DNA from: Phycisphaerae bacterium
GTDB lineage: Bacteria > Planctomycetota > Phycisphaerae > UBA1845 > Fen-1342
Direction: 5' to 3'
DNA length: 64,000 bases
NCBI GenBank assembly: GCA_028277645.1
Contig: JANQFV010000041.1
Coordinates: 1 to 64,000 of the forward strand
Shown here: piece after piece, positions 7,757 to 16,712 of the stretch
Layout of the letters: each line of letters starts with the position of its first letter
Numbering within the stretch: the stretch's first letter is position 1
Notes under the pieces: generated by a model
What the model was told of the DNA's origin: nothing
The model's database searches: none
Seen by the model: the letters and a program-made list of their open reading frames with translations, nothing else
Made by a program: the position numbers and the translations under genes

Positions 7757-10700
7757 ATGTCCATTGCCCGGTTGGCGCCCGCCGCTTATCTCTGCGCCGC
7801 GACCCTGACGATGTGCGTTGCCAGCGCCGCTGCCGGCATTCCTGGCGACGCCGATAGCGACGGCATCATCGACGTCAACGACTGGATCGTCCTGTCGTCG
7901 TGCATGACCGGCCCGGCCGGCGGTCCCCTGCCACTCGTTTGTCGGAGCTTCGATCAGGACGATGATCAGGACATCGACTTGCACGATCTCGCGCCGTTCG
8001 CGCGCTCGTTCACCGCGCAGAACTGCGCCGCGACCGCGTCTGCCTCGAGCGTCGAAAACGACGACGCGTTGCTCGTTGCGGACCGTGCTGTGGACGGCAA
8101 TTTCCTGACGCGCTGGTCGAGCGCGTTCAGTGACGGCGAGTGGATCGAGATCGACCTGGGCCGGCAGCGCACATTCGACGGACTGCGCATCTACTGGGAA
8201 TACGCGCACGCCAGCACGTACGACGTTTCCGTATCGCCCGACGGCGTGAACTGGACGTCGGTGTACTACACGGACAGCAGCGACGGCGGGCTCGACAAGA
8301 TCACGTTCCCCGAGCAAACCGCGCGGTACGTTCTGATCAACTGCATCGCGCGCGCGACGACCTATGGGAACTCGATCTACGAGGTGGTACTCCAGTCGGC
8401 GGACAACTGCTACGGATACGATGCGGCCGTCGCCGAACAAATCGAGCTGTTCATTGAGAACATGACGCTGGATGAGAAAACGACGCTGCTCTACGGCCAG
8501 ACGTATCTGGATCTGCACGCCATTCCGCGGCTGGGAATTCCGAGTCTGAAACTCGCGGACGGTCCGCTCGGCATTCGCTGGGATCAGGCAACAGCATTTC
8601 CGGCGAGCATCGCTCTAGGTGCCACGTGGGACACGGAACTCGTCGAGCGCGTCGGACGGGCGATCGGCAGGGAGTTTCGCAACAAGGGGCGGCAGGTGTG
8701 GCTGGGACCGTGCGTGAACATCATCCGTGTGCCGCATGGAGGTCGAAACTTCGAAACCTACGGCGAGGATCCGCACCTGAACGCGCGCATGGCCCGTGCG
8801 ATCATCCGCGGCGCGCAGTCACAGAACGTGGTCGCAACGGTTAAGCACTATGCGTGCAACAACCAAGAGTACGATCGCTTCAACATCAACATCCAGGTCG
8901 ACGAGCGGCCCTTCCGCGAGATCTACCTGCCGGCGTACAAGGCAGCCGTGCAGGAAGCCGGCGTCTGGTCAGTCATGTCCGCGTACAACCGGCTCAACGG
9001 ACCGTACTGCACGGCGAATGCGTACCTCCAACAGACGATCCTCAAGGACAAATGGGGCTTCAACGGCTTCGTTGTCTCCGACTGGGGCGCGGTACACGAC
9101 ACGATCGGCCCCGCTAACGCCGGGCTCGATCTCGAGATGGACGGGGGCAGTCCGGTCGGCATCTTCTGGGGCAGCGGACAACTGCTGAACGCCGTCGTGA
9201 GCGGCAGCGTCGCCGGGGCGCGGATCAACGACAAGGTGCGCCGCATCCTGCGCGCGATGTACTTCACTGGGATCATGGACGCCGAATGGCCGGCGCCCGA
9301 CGTCGAGTTGGTTGAGCACCGCAGCATCGTCCGCGAGGCGGGGCGATCAGGAATCGTGCTGCTGAAGAACGACAATGACGTGTTGCCGCTGAATCCAAAC
9401 GGTACGCAGACGCTAGCCGTCATCGGTCCCAACGCCGCGGTTGCGCGTACCGGCGGCGGGGGCAGCTCGTCCGTGTGGCCTTATCGAGCCATCAGTCCGC
9501 TCGAGGGTATTCAGGCCGCCGTCGGGCCGCACGTTACCGTGCACCATCGTGCAGGCGTTCAGCTTCCCAACGAACCTCCGCCGGCGGTCAGCTCAGAATG
9601 GCTGTCCCCGCCCAGCGGAACTGGAAGCGGCTTGCTCGGCGAGTACTTCGCTAACCAGAACCTGCAGGGCTCGCCGGTGGTGACACGCGTTGATTCGCAG
9701 GTGGATTTCGACTGGGGCCAGGGCACGCCCGATCCCCTGGTGCCGAGTGATCACTTCTCGGTGCGGTGGACCGGAACGCTCACCGTGCCGCAAACGGCCA
9801 CGTATGACCTCGGAACCTATACCGACGATGGCGTACGCGTGTATTTGGACGACAACCTCGTCATTGACGACTGGAACGATCACGCCGCCGAGCTGCACCA
9901 GGTCCAGGTGTATCTCGAGACCGGCCAGAGCTACGACCTGCGCGTCGAGTACTACGAGAACGGCGGCGATGCGATTGCACAGCTTTCCGTGTTTGAGCCG
10001 GGGAGCGAGTTGGCTGATGCCGTTAGCGTGGCTGGCGCTGCCGACGCAGCCCTGTTGTTCGTGGGTCTGTCAAGCGCCGTGGAAAGCGAGGGCTACGACC
10101 GACCGTCGCTCAGTCTGTCGAGTGCCGAGGTTAGCCTCATTCAGAGCGTTGCCGCAGCTAACGCGAACACGGCCGTAGTGGTGGTCGGTGGCTCCCAGGT
10201 GGACATGGTCCCATGGGTCGCGAACGTCCCGTCGGTTTTGCAGTCCTGGTATCTGGGGCAGGAGCAAGGCCACGCGTTAGCGGACATTCTGTTCGGCTTC
10301 ATCAATCCGTCCGGCAAGCTGCCCATGACCTTCATTGAGAAATGGTCGGATCATCCGTCGTACAACAACTACCCCGGAGGCGTCTATACCGAGGGGCTCT
10401 ACGTTGGCTACCGTCACTTCGACACGTTTGATGCGCAACCGCTGTTCCCGTTCGGACACGGACTGAGCTACACGAACTTCCACTACCGCGACCTGATCGT
10501 CGATGATTCGCTCGCATCGGTCGATGGCACGTTGACGGTGTATGTGACCATCGAGAACATCGGTCCACGAGCGGGCGCTGAGGTTGTGCAACTCTATGTT
10601 CGAGACGTCGTGAGCTCTCTCCCACGGGCGGACAGAGAGCTCAAGGGCTTCCGTAAAGTCGGACTCGCAGCCGGCGAATCGCGACAGATCTTCTTCGAGC

Positions 10701-10843
10701 TCGCGGCCACAGATTTCGCGTATTACGACGACACCGGCCCAGGCTGGATCGTGGAGCCCGGCCAATTCGAATTACTCCTAGGGGCGTCGTCCCGAGACAT
10801 CCGCGAATCTATTTCCGTAACGTATCCACCCTTGCCACAATAG
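7757..10843 (+). CDS. Multidomain GH3 glycosidase: dockerin-like, F5/8C, GH3, PA14, FnIII-like
   Basis: This secreted beta-glycosidase (1,028 residues) starts at the ATG at 7757, six bases after GGAGGAG. After the signal peptide comes a dockerin-like pair of Asp-rich calcium loops (GDADSDGIIDVNDW and FDQDDDQDIDLHDL). Next is an F5/8 type C (CBM32-like) domain, ~90-210, with WSSAFSDGEWIEIDLG. The GH3 N-terminal barrel starts near residue 230 (MTLDEKTTLL) and holds KHYACNNQE and the nucleophile Asp442 in GFVVSDWGAVHD. A PA14 domain (~620-745) is inserted in the second GH3 domain, as in yeast-type and gut beta-glucosidases. The C terminus has the GH3 fibronectin-III-like domain (FPFGHGLSYTNF onward). 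The dockerin-like segment is unusual for an enzyme outside cellulosome bacteria but common in planctomycetes. Confidence 0.92.
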   Translation: MSIARLAPAAYLCAATLTMCVASAAAGIPGDADSDGIIDVNDWIVLSSCMTGPAGGPLPLVCRSFDQDDDQDIDLHDLAPFARSFTAQNCAATASASSVENDDALLVADRAVDGNFLTRWSSAFSDGEWIEIDLGRQRTFDGLRIYWEYAHASTYDVSVSPDGVNWTSVYYTDSSDGGLDKITFPEQTARYVLINCIARATTYGNSIYEVVLQSADNCYGYDAAVAEQIELFIENMTLDEKTTLLYGQTYLDLHAIPRLGIPSLKLADGPLGIRWDQATAFPASIALGATWDTELVERVGRAIGREFRNKGRQVWLGPCVNIIRVPHGGRNFETYGEDPHLNARMARAIIRGAQSQNVVATVKHYACNNQEYDRFNINIQVDERPFREIYLPAYKAAVQEAGVWSVMSAYNRLNGPYCTANAYLQQTILKDKWGFNGFVVSDWGAVHDTIGPANAGLDLEMDGGSPVGIFWGSGQLLNAVVSGSVAGARINDKVRRILRAMYFTGIMDAEWPAPDVELVEHRSIVREAGRSGIVLLKNDNDVLPLNPNGTQTLAVIGPNAAVARTGGGGSSSVWPYRAISPLEGIQAAVGPHVTVHHRAGVQLPNEPPPAVSSEWLSPPSGTGSGLLGEYFANQNLQGSPVVTRVDSQVDFDWGQGTPDPLVPSDHFSVRWTGTLTVPQTATYDLGTYTDDGVRVYLDDNLVIDDWNDHAAELHQVQVYLETGQSYDLRVEYYENGGDAIAQLSVFEPGSELADAVSVAGAADAALLFVGLSSAVESEGYDRPSLSLSSAEVSLIQSVAAANANTAVVVVGGSQVDMVPWVANVPSVLQSWYLGQEQGHALADILFGFINPSGKLPMTFIEKWSDHPSYNNYPGGVYTEGLYVGYRHFDTFDAQPLFPFGHGLSYTNFHYRDLIVDDSLASVDGTLTVYVTIENIGPRAGAEVVQLYVRDVVSSLPRADRELKGFRKVGLAAGESRQIFFELAATDFAYYDDTGPGWIVEPGQFELLLGASSRDIRESISVTYPPLPQ

Positions 10844-10929
10844 ATGCCTAGCCTTGCCCTGATTCACCAGTTTTGTAAGCTGTATTCATGATTATATTTA
10901 CGAATCTGGGCTGGAAAATCCGTAATAGA

Positions 10930-11010
10930 TTCCGGGAATACCGCAAAATCCTCGGAAATCTCCGAGAAATGGTCTTCCAATTCCGGAAAATGTCGATAGA
11001 CTATCCGGAA
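10930..11010. promoter_or_regulatory. Cluster of palindromes upstream of LacI regulator
   Basis: This AT-richer segment between the GH3 stop and the lacI-type start holds several palindromes: TTCCGGGAA (10930-10938), CTCGGA-aatc-TCCGAG (10951-10966), TTCCGGAA (10981-10988), and a half-like TATCCGGAAA at 11002. LacI regulators usually bind short palindromes near their own genes, so these are candidate operators for autoregulation. Confidence 0.45.
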
Positions 11011-11030
11011 ACGAGGTCCAACAGATCACC

Positions 11031-12101
11031 ATGTCATCTGTCAAATCCATCGCACGGCAAGCAGGAGTATCGATCGCGACGGTCTCACGCGCGCTGAATA
11101 ATGCCCCGGACGTCAGCGAAGAAACGCGCAGCCGTGTGCTGACGATCGCCAATCGCTACGGATACGCCCCTGCCAACGCACGTCGCTCGACAACCAACAT
11201 CGCGTTTGCCTACGCCCAGGAAACAACGATCTCGCACCCGTTCGACGGAGCGCTGCTCGACGGAGTCATGCGGGGTCTGGCGGAAAGTCGCCGCTCGATG
11301 GTGGTGCTGGCACTCGATCGCGACAAGCTGCCAGATGAGTCATTCTCGCAGTTGTTCATGCGCAAGGGTGTTCGCGGTGTACTGCTTCGAACCGTAGCGG
11401 CCACGCGGCACATCGCCGAGCAGATTGCGGCGGAAGGTTTCCCCCACGTCGTCATCAGCGATCGTTTCGATGAGCCGTACATCAACAGCATCGATTGCGA
11501 TTCGAAGCCGGGCAGCGAGCAAGCCGTAGAGTACCTGGCCTCGCTGGGACATCGCCGCATCGCGTTTGCGATGCACACGGTGCCGGACCGCGATCACGTG
11601 GACCGATTCCAGGGCTATCGCGCCGGGCTCGAGCATCAAGGACTGCCCTACGACGAGAAGCTCGTTTTCAAACTGCCGTACACGATGGCGGGCGGTTCGA
11701 CAGCGATCAAGATGATCACGAGCATGCCCGATCGTCCGACGGCGGTCTATTTCGCCGACCCACTGATGGGCGTCGGCGCGATTCGGCAAGCGCACGAACT
11801 GGGGCTGCAAATCCCTCAGGATCTGTCGATCGTCGGATTCGACGATACGGACAGTCGCTTGAGCGTCTATCCCGCTTTGACCGCGGTCTGCCAGGAAGCG
11901 CCGATGCTGGGGTACGAGGGGGCGCGCTGGCTGACGCGCAAGCTGGCCGGTGTCGAAGAGGGGCCACTCAAGCGCACACTTCCCACGTTCTTCGAAATCA
12001 ATCAGTCCACAGCGGCTCCACCGGAACTGAGTTCCATATCAATACACCTGCCGCCGCGCCCGGAGAACGGCAACGGCGGCCATACGCAGGAAACGCCATG
12101 A
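11031..12101 (+). CDS. LacI family transcriptional regulator
   Basis: The protein has 356 residues. The N-terminal helix-turn-helix and hinge read SVKSIARQAGVSIATVSRAL and NRYGYAPN, typical of LacI/GalR. The periplasmic-binding-like sensor domain includes VISDRFDEPYINSIDCDS, HRRIAFAMH, RFQGYRAGLE and DLSIVGFDDTD. A sugar released by the neighbouring glycosidases is the likely effector, inferred from position. The stop overlaps the next start by four bases (ATGA at 12098-12101), so the regulator and the prepilin-like protein are translationally coupled. Candidate operators lie just upstream. Confidence 0.93.
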   Translation: MSSVKSIARQAGVSIATVSRALNNAPDVSEETRSRVLTIANRYGYAPANARRSTTNIAFAYAQETTISHPFDGALLDGVMRGLAESRRSMVVLALDRDKLPDESFSQLFMRKGVRGVLLRTVAATRHIAEQIAAEGFPHVVISDRFDEPYINSIDCDSKPGSEQAVEYLASLGHRRIAFAMHTVPDRDHVDRFQGYRAGLEHQGLPYDEKLVFKLPYTMAGGSTAIKMITSMPDRPTAVYFADPLMGVGAIRQAHELGLQIPQDLSIVGFDDTDSRLSVYPALTAVCQEAPMLGYEGARWLTRKLAGVEEGPLKRTLPTFFEINQSTAAPPELSSISIHLPPRPENGNGGHTQETP

Positions 12102-13165
12102 AACGCACGATCCACCGGCCGAGGCGCGCGGCACATCGCGGGTTTACGCTTATCGAGCTACTCGTCGTAGTCGCGATCATCGCACTGCTCATCTCCATCC
12201 TGCTGCCCGCACTCAAGGGCGCCCGCGACCAGGCCAAGCTCGTCAAGTGTCTCGCCAACATGCGCTCGACCGGCGAAGCTGCGATGGTGGCCCAGGCAGA
12301 AAACGGCCATTTCCCGCTGTCGACGGACGAGGTCGGCGTGAACAAAGTGGACCCGACGCGCACCAAGTACGACTACGGCGGTGGCGAGTTGCTGGCTTGG
12401 CCGGTCGCCCTCGCCAAGTACGGTGGATACGAGTACAGCGTCAACTGGGACTGGGGTGTCCGCGCACGTAACTACAACGAAGCCGTACAACAACAGGACT
12501 ACATGGCGACCGACCTGCAATGGGTCGTCTGCCCCTCGGATCGCGTTCGCATCTCATCGGCCTATTACCCGGGCAATCACGGCGGCAACAACGATGGACT
12601 GCGTGGCGTGGGCAATCCGGAAAACCCGAAACCCAGCAGCAACGGAATGTCCTACTGGGGCTACCTGAGCTATGGCATCAACGAGGATGTTGTCGGCGCA
12701 GAGGTTGCGATATCCAACAACTTCCCCGCCTGTTGGCGGGCGGTGGTGAACGACAACACCTGCATCGAGTGCTACGGCGAGTACGGATACCCCCCGTCGC
12801 ACCCGTGCGGAGGCACCAACGGGCTACGTCTGCGCGGCGAGCTCGACAAGGTCTACTCGCCGGGTGACGTGGGGCTCATTTTCGAAACGGGTCTGGAGGA
12901 CGTCGACGAGAGCGTGAGCAACGACTTTACGGCAAACCTGGTGCTCAGCGCTGGAGCGGAAGGCCCGTTCCTGGGTGACTTTCAGCAGTTCCATCAGAGC
13001 CGTATGCCGACTACCCGTCACCCCCGCGGCGCGCTCAATGTCCTCTACGCAGACCTGCACGGCGGCACCGTGCGTCCGATTGAGTACAACGAACTGAACG
13101 GGCTGCCGACGAAGTACTCCCCCCGCGTGCGCGTCTCGCCGTATCGGCCGGCTGAGTGCCCGTAG
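12098..13165 (+). CDS. Prepilin-type N-terminal cleavage/methylation protein
   Basis: The protein has 355 residues. A short basic leader is followed by RGFTLIELLVVVAIIALL, the type IV prepilin/type II pseudopilin signal cut by prepilin peptidase after Gly and methylated on Phe. The long beta-rich C-terminal part (YPPSHPCGGTNG, HPRGALNVLYADLHGG) resembles the large planctomycete pseudopilin-like family, which is far longer than true pseudopilins (~150 residues). Function is unknown; many paralogues per genome are usual in this group. Coupling to a LacI regulator between glycosidase genes suggests a link to glycan handling at the cell surface (inference). Confidence 0.85.
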   Translation: MKRTIHRPRRAAHRGFTLIELLVVVAIIALLISILLPALKGARDQAKLVKCLANMRSTGEAAMVAQAENGHFPLSTDEVGVNKVDPTRTKYDYGGGELLAWPVALAKYGGYEYSVNWDWGVRARNYNEAVQQQDYMATDLQWVVCPSDRVRISSAYYPGNHGGNNDGLRGVGNPENPKPSSNGMSYWGYLSYGINEDVVGAEVAISNNFPACWRAVVNDNTCIECYGEYGYPPSHPCGGTNGLRLRGELDKVYSPGDVGLIFETGLEDVDESVSNDFTANLVLSAGAEGPFLGDFQQFHQSRMPTTRHPRGALNVLYADLHGGTVRPIEYNELNGLPTKYSPRVRVSPYRPAECP

Positions 13166-13197
13166 TACGCATTTCCTGGTAATCAGGCGAACATGTT

Positions 13198-13226
13198 GCG
13201 GCGGTCGTTGGTTCAGCGGCCGCCGC
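13198..13226 (+). terminator. Hairpin after prepilin-like gene
   Basis: GCGGCGG (13198-13204) pairs with CCGCCGC (13220-13226) and is followed by TTTG. The stem is strong but the T-tract is short. Confidence 0.4.
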
Positions 13227-13323
13227 TTTGCATCTCCCGTATCTCCACCCCACCTGTGTGGTCCGTTTGTGAGCCGCCACGGCATCCGCTAGTCTCCGGG
13301 CGTTGCTTCAAACGGAGACCAGC

Positions 13324-16300
13324 ATGTCGGCAAACTGCATCGTCGCCACCCTCGCGCTGCTCATCATCGTTCAACCTGGCTTCGGGCAGCAGGCCATGCT
13401 CGTTGACGAGTTGCAACCGTTGTTCCCCGGCACGGCGCCCGATCACGGAGCAAGCCAATACGTCAGCGATGTCCCACGCGGCGTGCCGGCGGCAATACAT
13501 CTGTACGTAACCCACCTGGAAGCCGAGGCCGTCGTGAACGTGCGTGTATCACGTGCAGGGCTTCCGGTTCCGGGTATGCACACGTATCGCTTGCGCGACG
13601 TGCCAGTCGAGCAGAACACCGGGCTGCACAGCCGCACCGAAGCCTGGGACAAGGAGCAGAATCCGCACGTCATCCGCCGCGCGCCGTTCCGTGTGTTCGA
13701 GGTTCTGGAGCCTTTCCAAGGCGCAACGACCGTGGAACGTGACGGGGCGGTTACACTGCGAATCGAGTGGGACGTGACGACACAAACGTCGGCCGGCCAG
13801 TATGAATACGCGATCGAGCTCTCGACCGACGATTGGCAACAGACGCTGGACTGGACCGTGAATGTCCACCGCGTGATTGTGCCCCGGCCTGACGCAGAAA
13901 GCCCCGGCTACACCAACTGGTTCAGCCTTGGGAACGTTGCACGGCACCACGAGGTCGCGCTGTGGAGCGATGAGTTCTGGCCGCTACTTGCCAAGTACAC
14001 CGACCTGATGACCCGGGGCCGACAGAACACGTTCCTGCTTCGCTGGGCGGATTTCTTCGAACGTAACGACGCCGGCGAACCGGTGCTCAGCGTTGATCGT
14101 GTACGGCGCTTCGTCCGTCTGTTTCTGAGGCGCGGATTCACGCGGATTGAGGGCGGACATCTGGCGCACCGACACCAGGACGACTGGGGCTCTGACCGGC
14201 TGAACCTGATCGTCACGGGAACGGACCTGCGCACCGACGCGGGCCGCGCAGAGCTTTACGGTCTGCTCGCACAGATCGCGCACGCGCTCGACGCGCTGGA
14301 CTTGCCGGAGGATGCGACCTACGTCCAACACATCTCGGACGAGCCGACTGACGCGAATGCGAAAACGTATCAGCAGCTTGCGAGCATCGTGCGGCGCATG
14401 CTGCCCGACGTCCGCATCTTCGAAGCAACGATGTCGCTCGAGCTGGTCGATGCGGTCGACATCTGGTGCCCGCAGGTTCAGGAGTTTCAGAAGCACCGCG
14501 ACTTCTTCGAGGCGCAGCGGGAAGCCGGTGACGACGTGTGGATTTACACGTGCCTGGTGCCCGGCGGGCCGTGGCTAAACCGGCTGCTCGACCAGGAACG
14601 CTTGCGGCCGGTCTGCCTGGGCTGGGCGCTGGCCGCGTGGGACATTGACGGCTTCCTGCACTGGGGGCTGAACTACTACCGCGCAGGCATCGATCCGTTC
14701 GAGCAGAGCGTCGTCCCGCACGGTGGCGGACCGCCCAACTTCCTGCCGGCCGGCGATTCGCACGTCGTGTACCCCGGCGCCGATGGACCGCTCTCCGGCT
14801 TGCGCTTCGAGGCGCATCGGATTGGGATGGAGGATGCGGAACTGCTGCGCATGCTGAAAGAACGCGATGCAACCGCGGCAGAAACCATCACAAGACGCGT
14901 GTTCCGCGCATTCGATGACTACGAAACTGACGTGGTGGCGTACCGCGCCGCGCGACGCGAGTTGCTAACCACTCTCTCCAATCCGTCAGTGCCGGAGACC
15001 GCGCGCGAACCCGACGCTGACGGCGTCATACGCTACACGTTCGACGAGGAAGACGCCGCGGATTCGTACGCGGCGACCGTTTCGGGTGAAGCCAAACGGC
15101 GCAACGGCGGTCCATCCATTCATGACGAGCAGTTGTACGTCCTGCAATCGTGGGAGAAGTCGGACGCGTCGGTCGCGTTTCCGATGAGCGTGGCGGAGGC
15201 GACCGGCGTCGTGGACATCGCGTTCAAGCTCGTCATGAACACCGGCACTGAGGGTGCGGGTTTCGCCTGGCTGGATGCGGCACAGTACGGCGGCGCGGGT
15301 GAGGCGCCCGAAGTAGAAGACTGGGAAGCACCGGATCTGCCGGCGACCTTCGCAGTCGGCTTCGACGCGTCCAACCCTCCCAACCGCGACCCGTTCCGTG
15401 GCTCGGGAAATGCCTACGGCCGTCCGCAGCACGAAGTGTCGCTGCACTGGGACGGGATGGAGATCGTCAAGAAAACTACGCCGATGGACTTCCGCGACGA
15501 GGAACCGCACGACGTGCGTGTGCTGCTCGAGCACGTACCCGGCGGCGCGGATGTGTCGCTCTGGATCGATGAAGAGCCGATCTTCGAACGGTACTTCATC
15601 GCTGAACTGCTGCCGTATGTCGGCCGCGCAGCATTCGGTGCACGCAACAGCGAGATCGCGGGCGACGTGTTGATCGACGATCTGCACGTCCGCTGCAGCG
15701 GATCGATCGAGGAGTTGAAGCCGCCGGTGAGCGTCGTCGCAATTCACCGGCAACTGAACGACAAGGACCATCCCAAGACGGAGGGCGTGGCCGAGTTTCC
15801 CGCGAACACGGACCAGTACGCGCTAATCATCTGCACACTACGGCTGGACAAGCCGCCGACGCGCTTCGACCCATGGGATCGCCTGGCGCACATCTCAGTC
15901 GCGGACGACGGCGGTGAGCAACGCGAGATTGTGCGTTACATCACGCCCTACCACCGCGGACACGTGTGGCGAGTCGACGTGACCGACTTTCGGCCCTGGC
16001 TGCGCGGCGAGCGACTGGTGCAGCAGCATTGTGGCACGCAGGGCGAGGGCTGGGTCGTCTCGGTGAAGTTCGATTTCTACGCCGGCGACACCGACCGCCT
16101 CGTGTACGAAGTCGTTCCGCTCTGGTCCGGCAGCCCGGAGGTTGGCAACCCGGATAAGCCGGCGACGGAGTTTTTCGTCCCGCGCGACGTTGAGGCCGAC
16201 GAACGGGCTGCGTTCGCGAAGGTGCGCACTGTCGTCACCGGCCACGGGATGTTCCCCAACTCGAACAACGCCGCCGAGTTCATGCCGCTGGGCCGCACGC

Positions 16301-16581
16301 TTACGGTCAACGGCGAATCGCGTCACAACGTGCTGTGGAAAGAGGACAACTACCTCAACCCCTGCCGGCCGCAGGGCGGGACGTGGAAGTACGACCGCGC
16401 CGGCTGGGCGCCGGGGGATATCGTCCGACCTTGGTCAGTCGATGTGAGTCACCTGCTGGAAGCATCGCGATCGTTGAAGATTGAGTACGCACTCGACGAG
16501 TACATCAACGAGAACCGCGGGCAAACGTGGGCACCGTTTCATAAGGTGGAGGCCCACTTGGTGTTGTACCGGGAGCCATGA
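13324..16581 (+). CDS. DUF4091 (GH123-like) + LamG-like + PNGase F-like glycan-degrading enzyme
   Basis: This secreted protein has 1,085 residues from the ATG at 13324 (a start at 13303 adds seven), with a signal peptide ending near VQPGFGQ. Residues ~20-560 match DUF4091/GH123-like proteins: a beta domain, then a TIM barrel with YVQHISDEPTD (the Asp-Glu pair expected of GH123 substrate-assisted catalysis) and AAWDIDGFLHWGLNYY. Residues ~575-795 resemble a LamG/concanavalin-type domain. Residues ~800-1,085 align by eye to both halves of Elizabethkingia PNGase F: FDPWDRLAHISV with REIVRYITPYHRG and VDVTDFRPWLRG, then RTVVTGHG, AAEFMPLGRTLTVNG and YDRAGWAPGDIVRPW. By this reading the key Asp60 (residue ~852 here) and Glu206 are kept, while Glu118 is replaced. 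An enzyme that both trims and removes N-glycans is inferred. Confidence 0.8.
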   Translation: MSANCIVATLALLIIVQPGFGQQAMLVDELQPLFPGTAPDHGASQYVSDVPRGVPAAIHLYVTHLEAEAVVNVRVSRAGLPVPGMHTYRLRDVPVEQNTGLHSRTEAWDKEQNPHVIRRAPFRVFEVLEPFQGATTVERDGAVTLRIEWDVTTQTSAGQYEYAIELSTDDWQQTLDWTVNVHRVIVPRPDAESPGYTNWFSLGNVARHHEVALWSDEFWPLLAKYTDLMTRGRQNTFLLRWADFFERNDAGEPVLSVDRVRRFVRLFLRRGFTRIEGGHLAHRHQDDWGSDRLNLIVTGTDLRTDAGRAELYGLLAQIAHALDALDLPEDATYVQHISDEPTDANAKTYQQLASIVRRMLPDVRIFEATMSLELVDAVDIWCPQVQEFQKHRDFFEAQREAGDDVWIYTCLVPGGPWLNRLLDQERLRPVCLGWALAAWDIDGFLHWGLNYYRAGIDPFEQSVVPHGGGPPNFLPAGDSHVVYPGADGPLSGLRFEAHRIGMEDAELLRMLKERDATAAETITRRVFRAFDDYETDVVAYRAARRELLTTLSNPSVPETAREPDADGVIRYTFDEEDAADSYAATVSGEAKRRNGGPSIHDEQLYVLQSWEKSDASVAFPMSVAEATGVVDIAFKLVMNTGTEGAGFAWLDAAQYGGAGEAPEVEDWEAPDLPATFAVGFDASNPPNRDPFRGSGNAYGRPQHEVSLHWDGMEIVKKTTPMDFRDEEPHDVRVLLEHVPGGADVSLWIDEEPIFERYFIAELLPYVGRAAFGARNSEIAGDVLIDDLHVRCSGSIEELKPPVSVVAIHRQLNDKDHPKTEGVAEFPANTDQYALIICTLRLDKPPTRFDPWDRLAHISVADDGGEQREIVRYITPYHRGHVWRVDVTDFRPWLRGERLVQQHCGTQGEGWVVSVKFDFYAGDTDRLVYEVVPLWSGSPEVGNPDKPATEFFVPRDVEADERAAFAKVRTVVTGHGMFPNSNNAAEFMPLGRTLTVNGESRHNVLWKEDNYLNPCRPQGGTWKYDRAGWAPGDIVRPWSVDVSHLLEASRSLKIEYALDEYINENRGQTWAPFHKVEAHLVLYREP

Positions 16582-16583
16582 CG

Positions 16584-16652
16584 GTGGTGCCACTGCTCTT
16601 GAGCAGTGCTTTTGGACTTGCCCATCAAAGACACTGCTGACACAGCAGTGGC
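16584..16652 (+). repeat. Double-hairpin REP-like element with terminator
   Basis: Just after the stop, CACTGCT-cttg-AGCAGTG (16591-16608) is followed by CTTTT, a good intrinsic terminator. The wider unit is also palindromic: GTGCCACTGCT (16587-16597) is the reverse complement of AGCAGTGGCAC (16642-16652). A further CCCCTCC/GGAGGGG stem sits at about 16675-16695. Such nested hairpins are typical of dispersed palindromic repeats. Confidence 0.6.
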
Positions 16653-16712
16653 ACAAGGCTGGACCCTCCCCAAGCCCCTCCCTTCCGAGGAGGGGTTGTT
16701 TGGCACTCCTCC

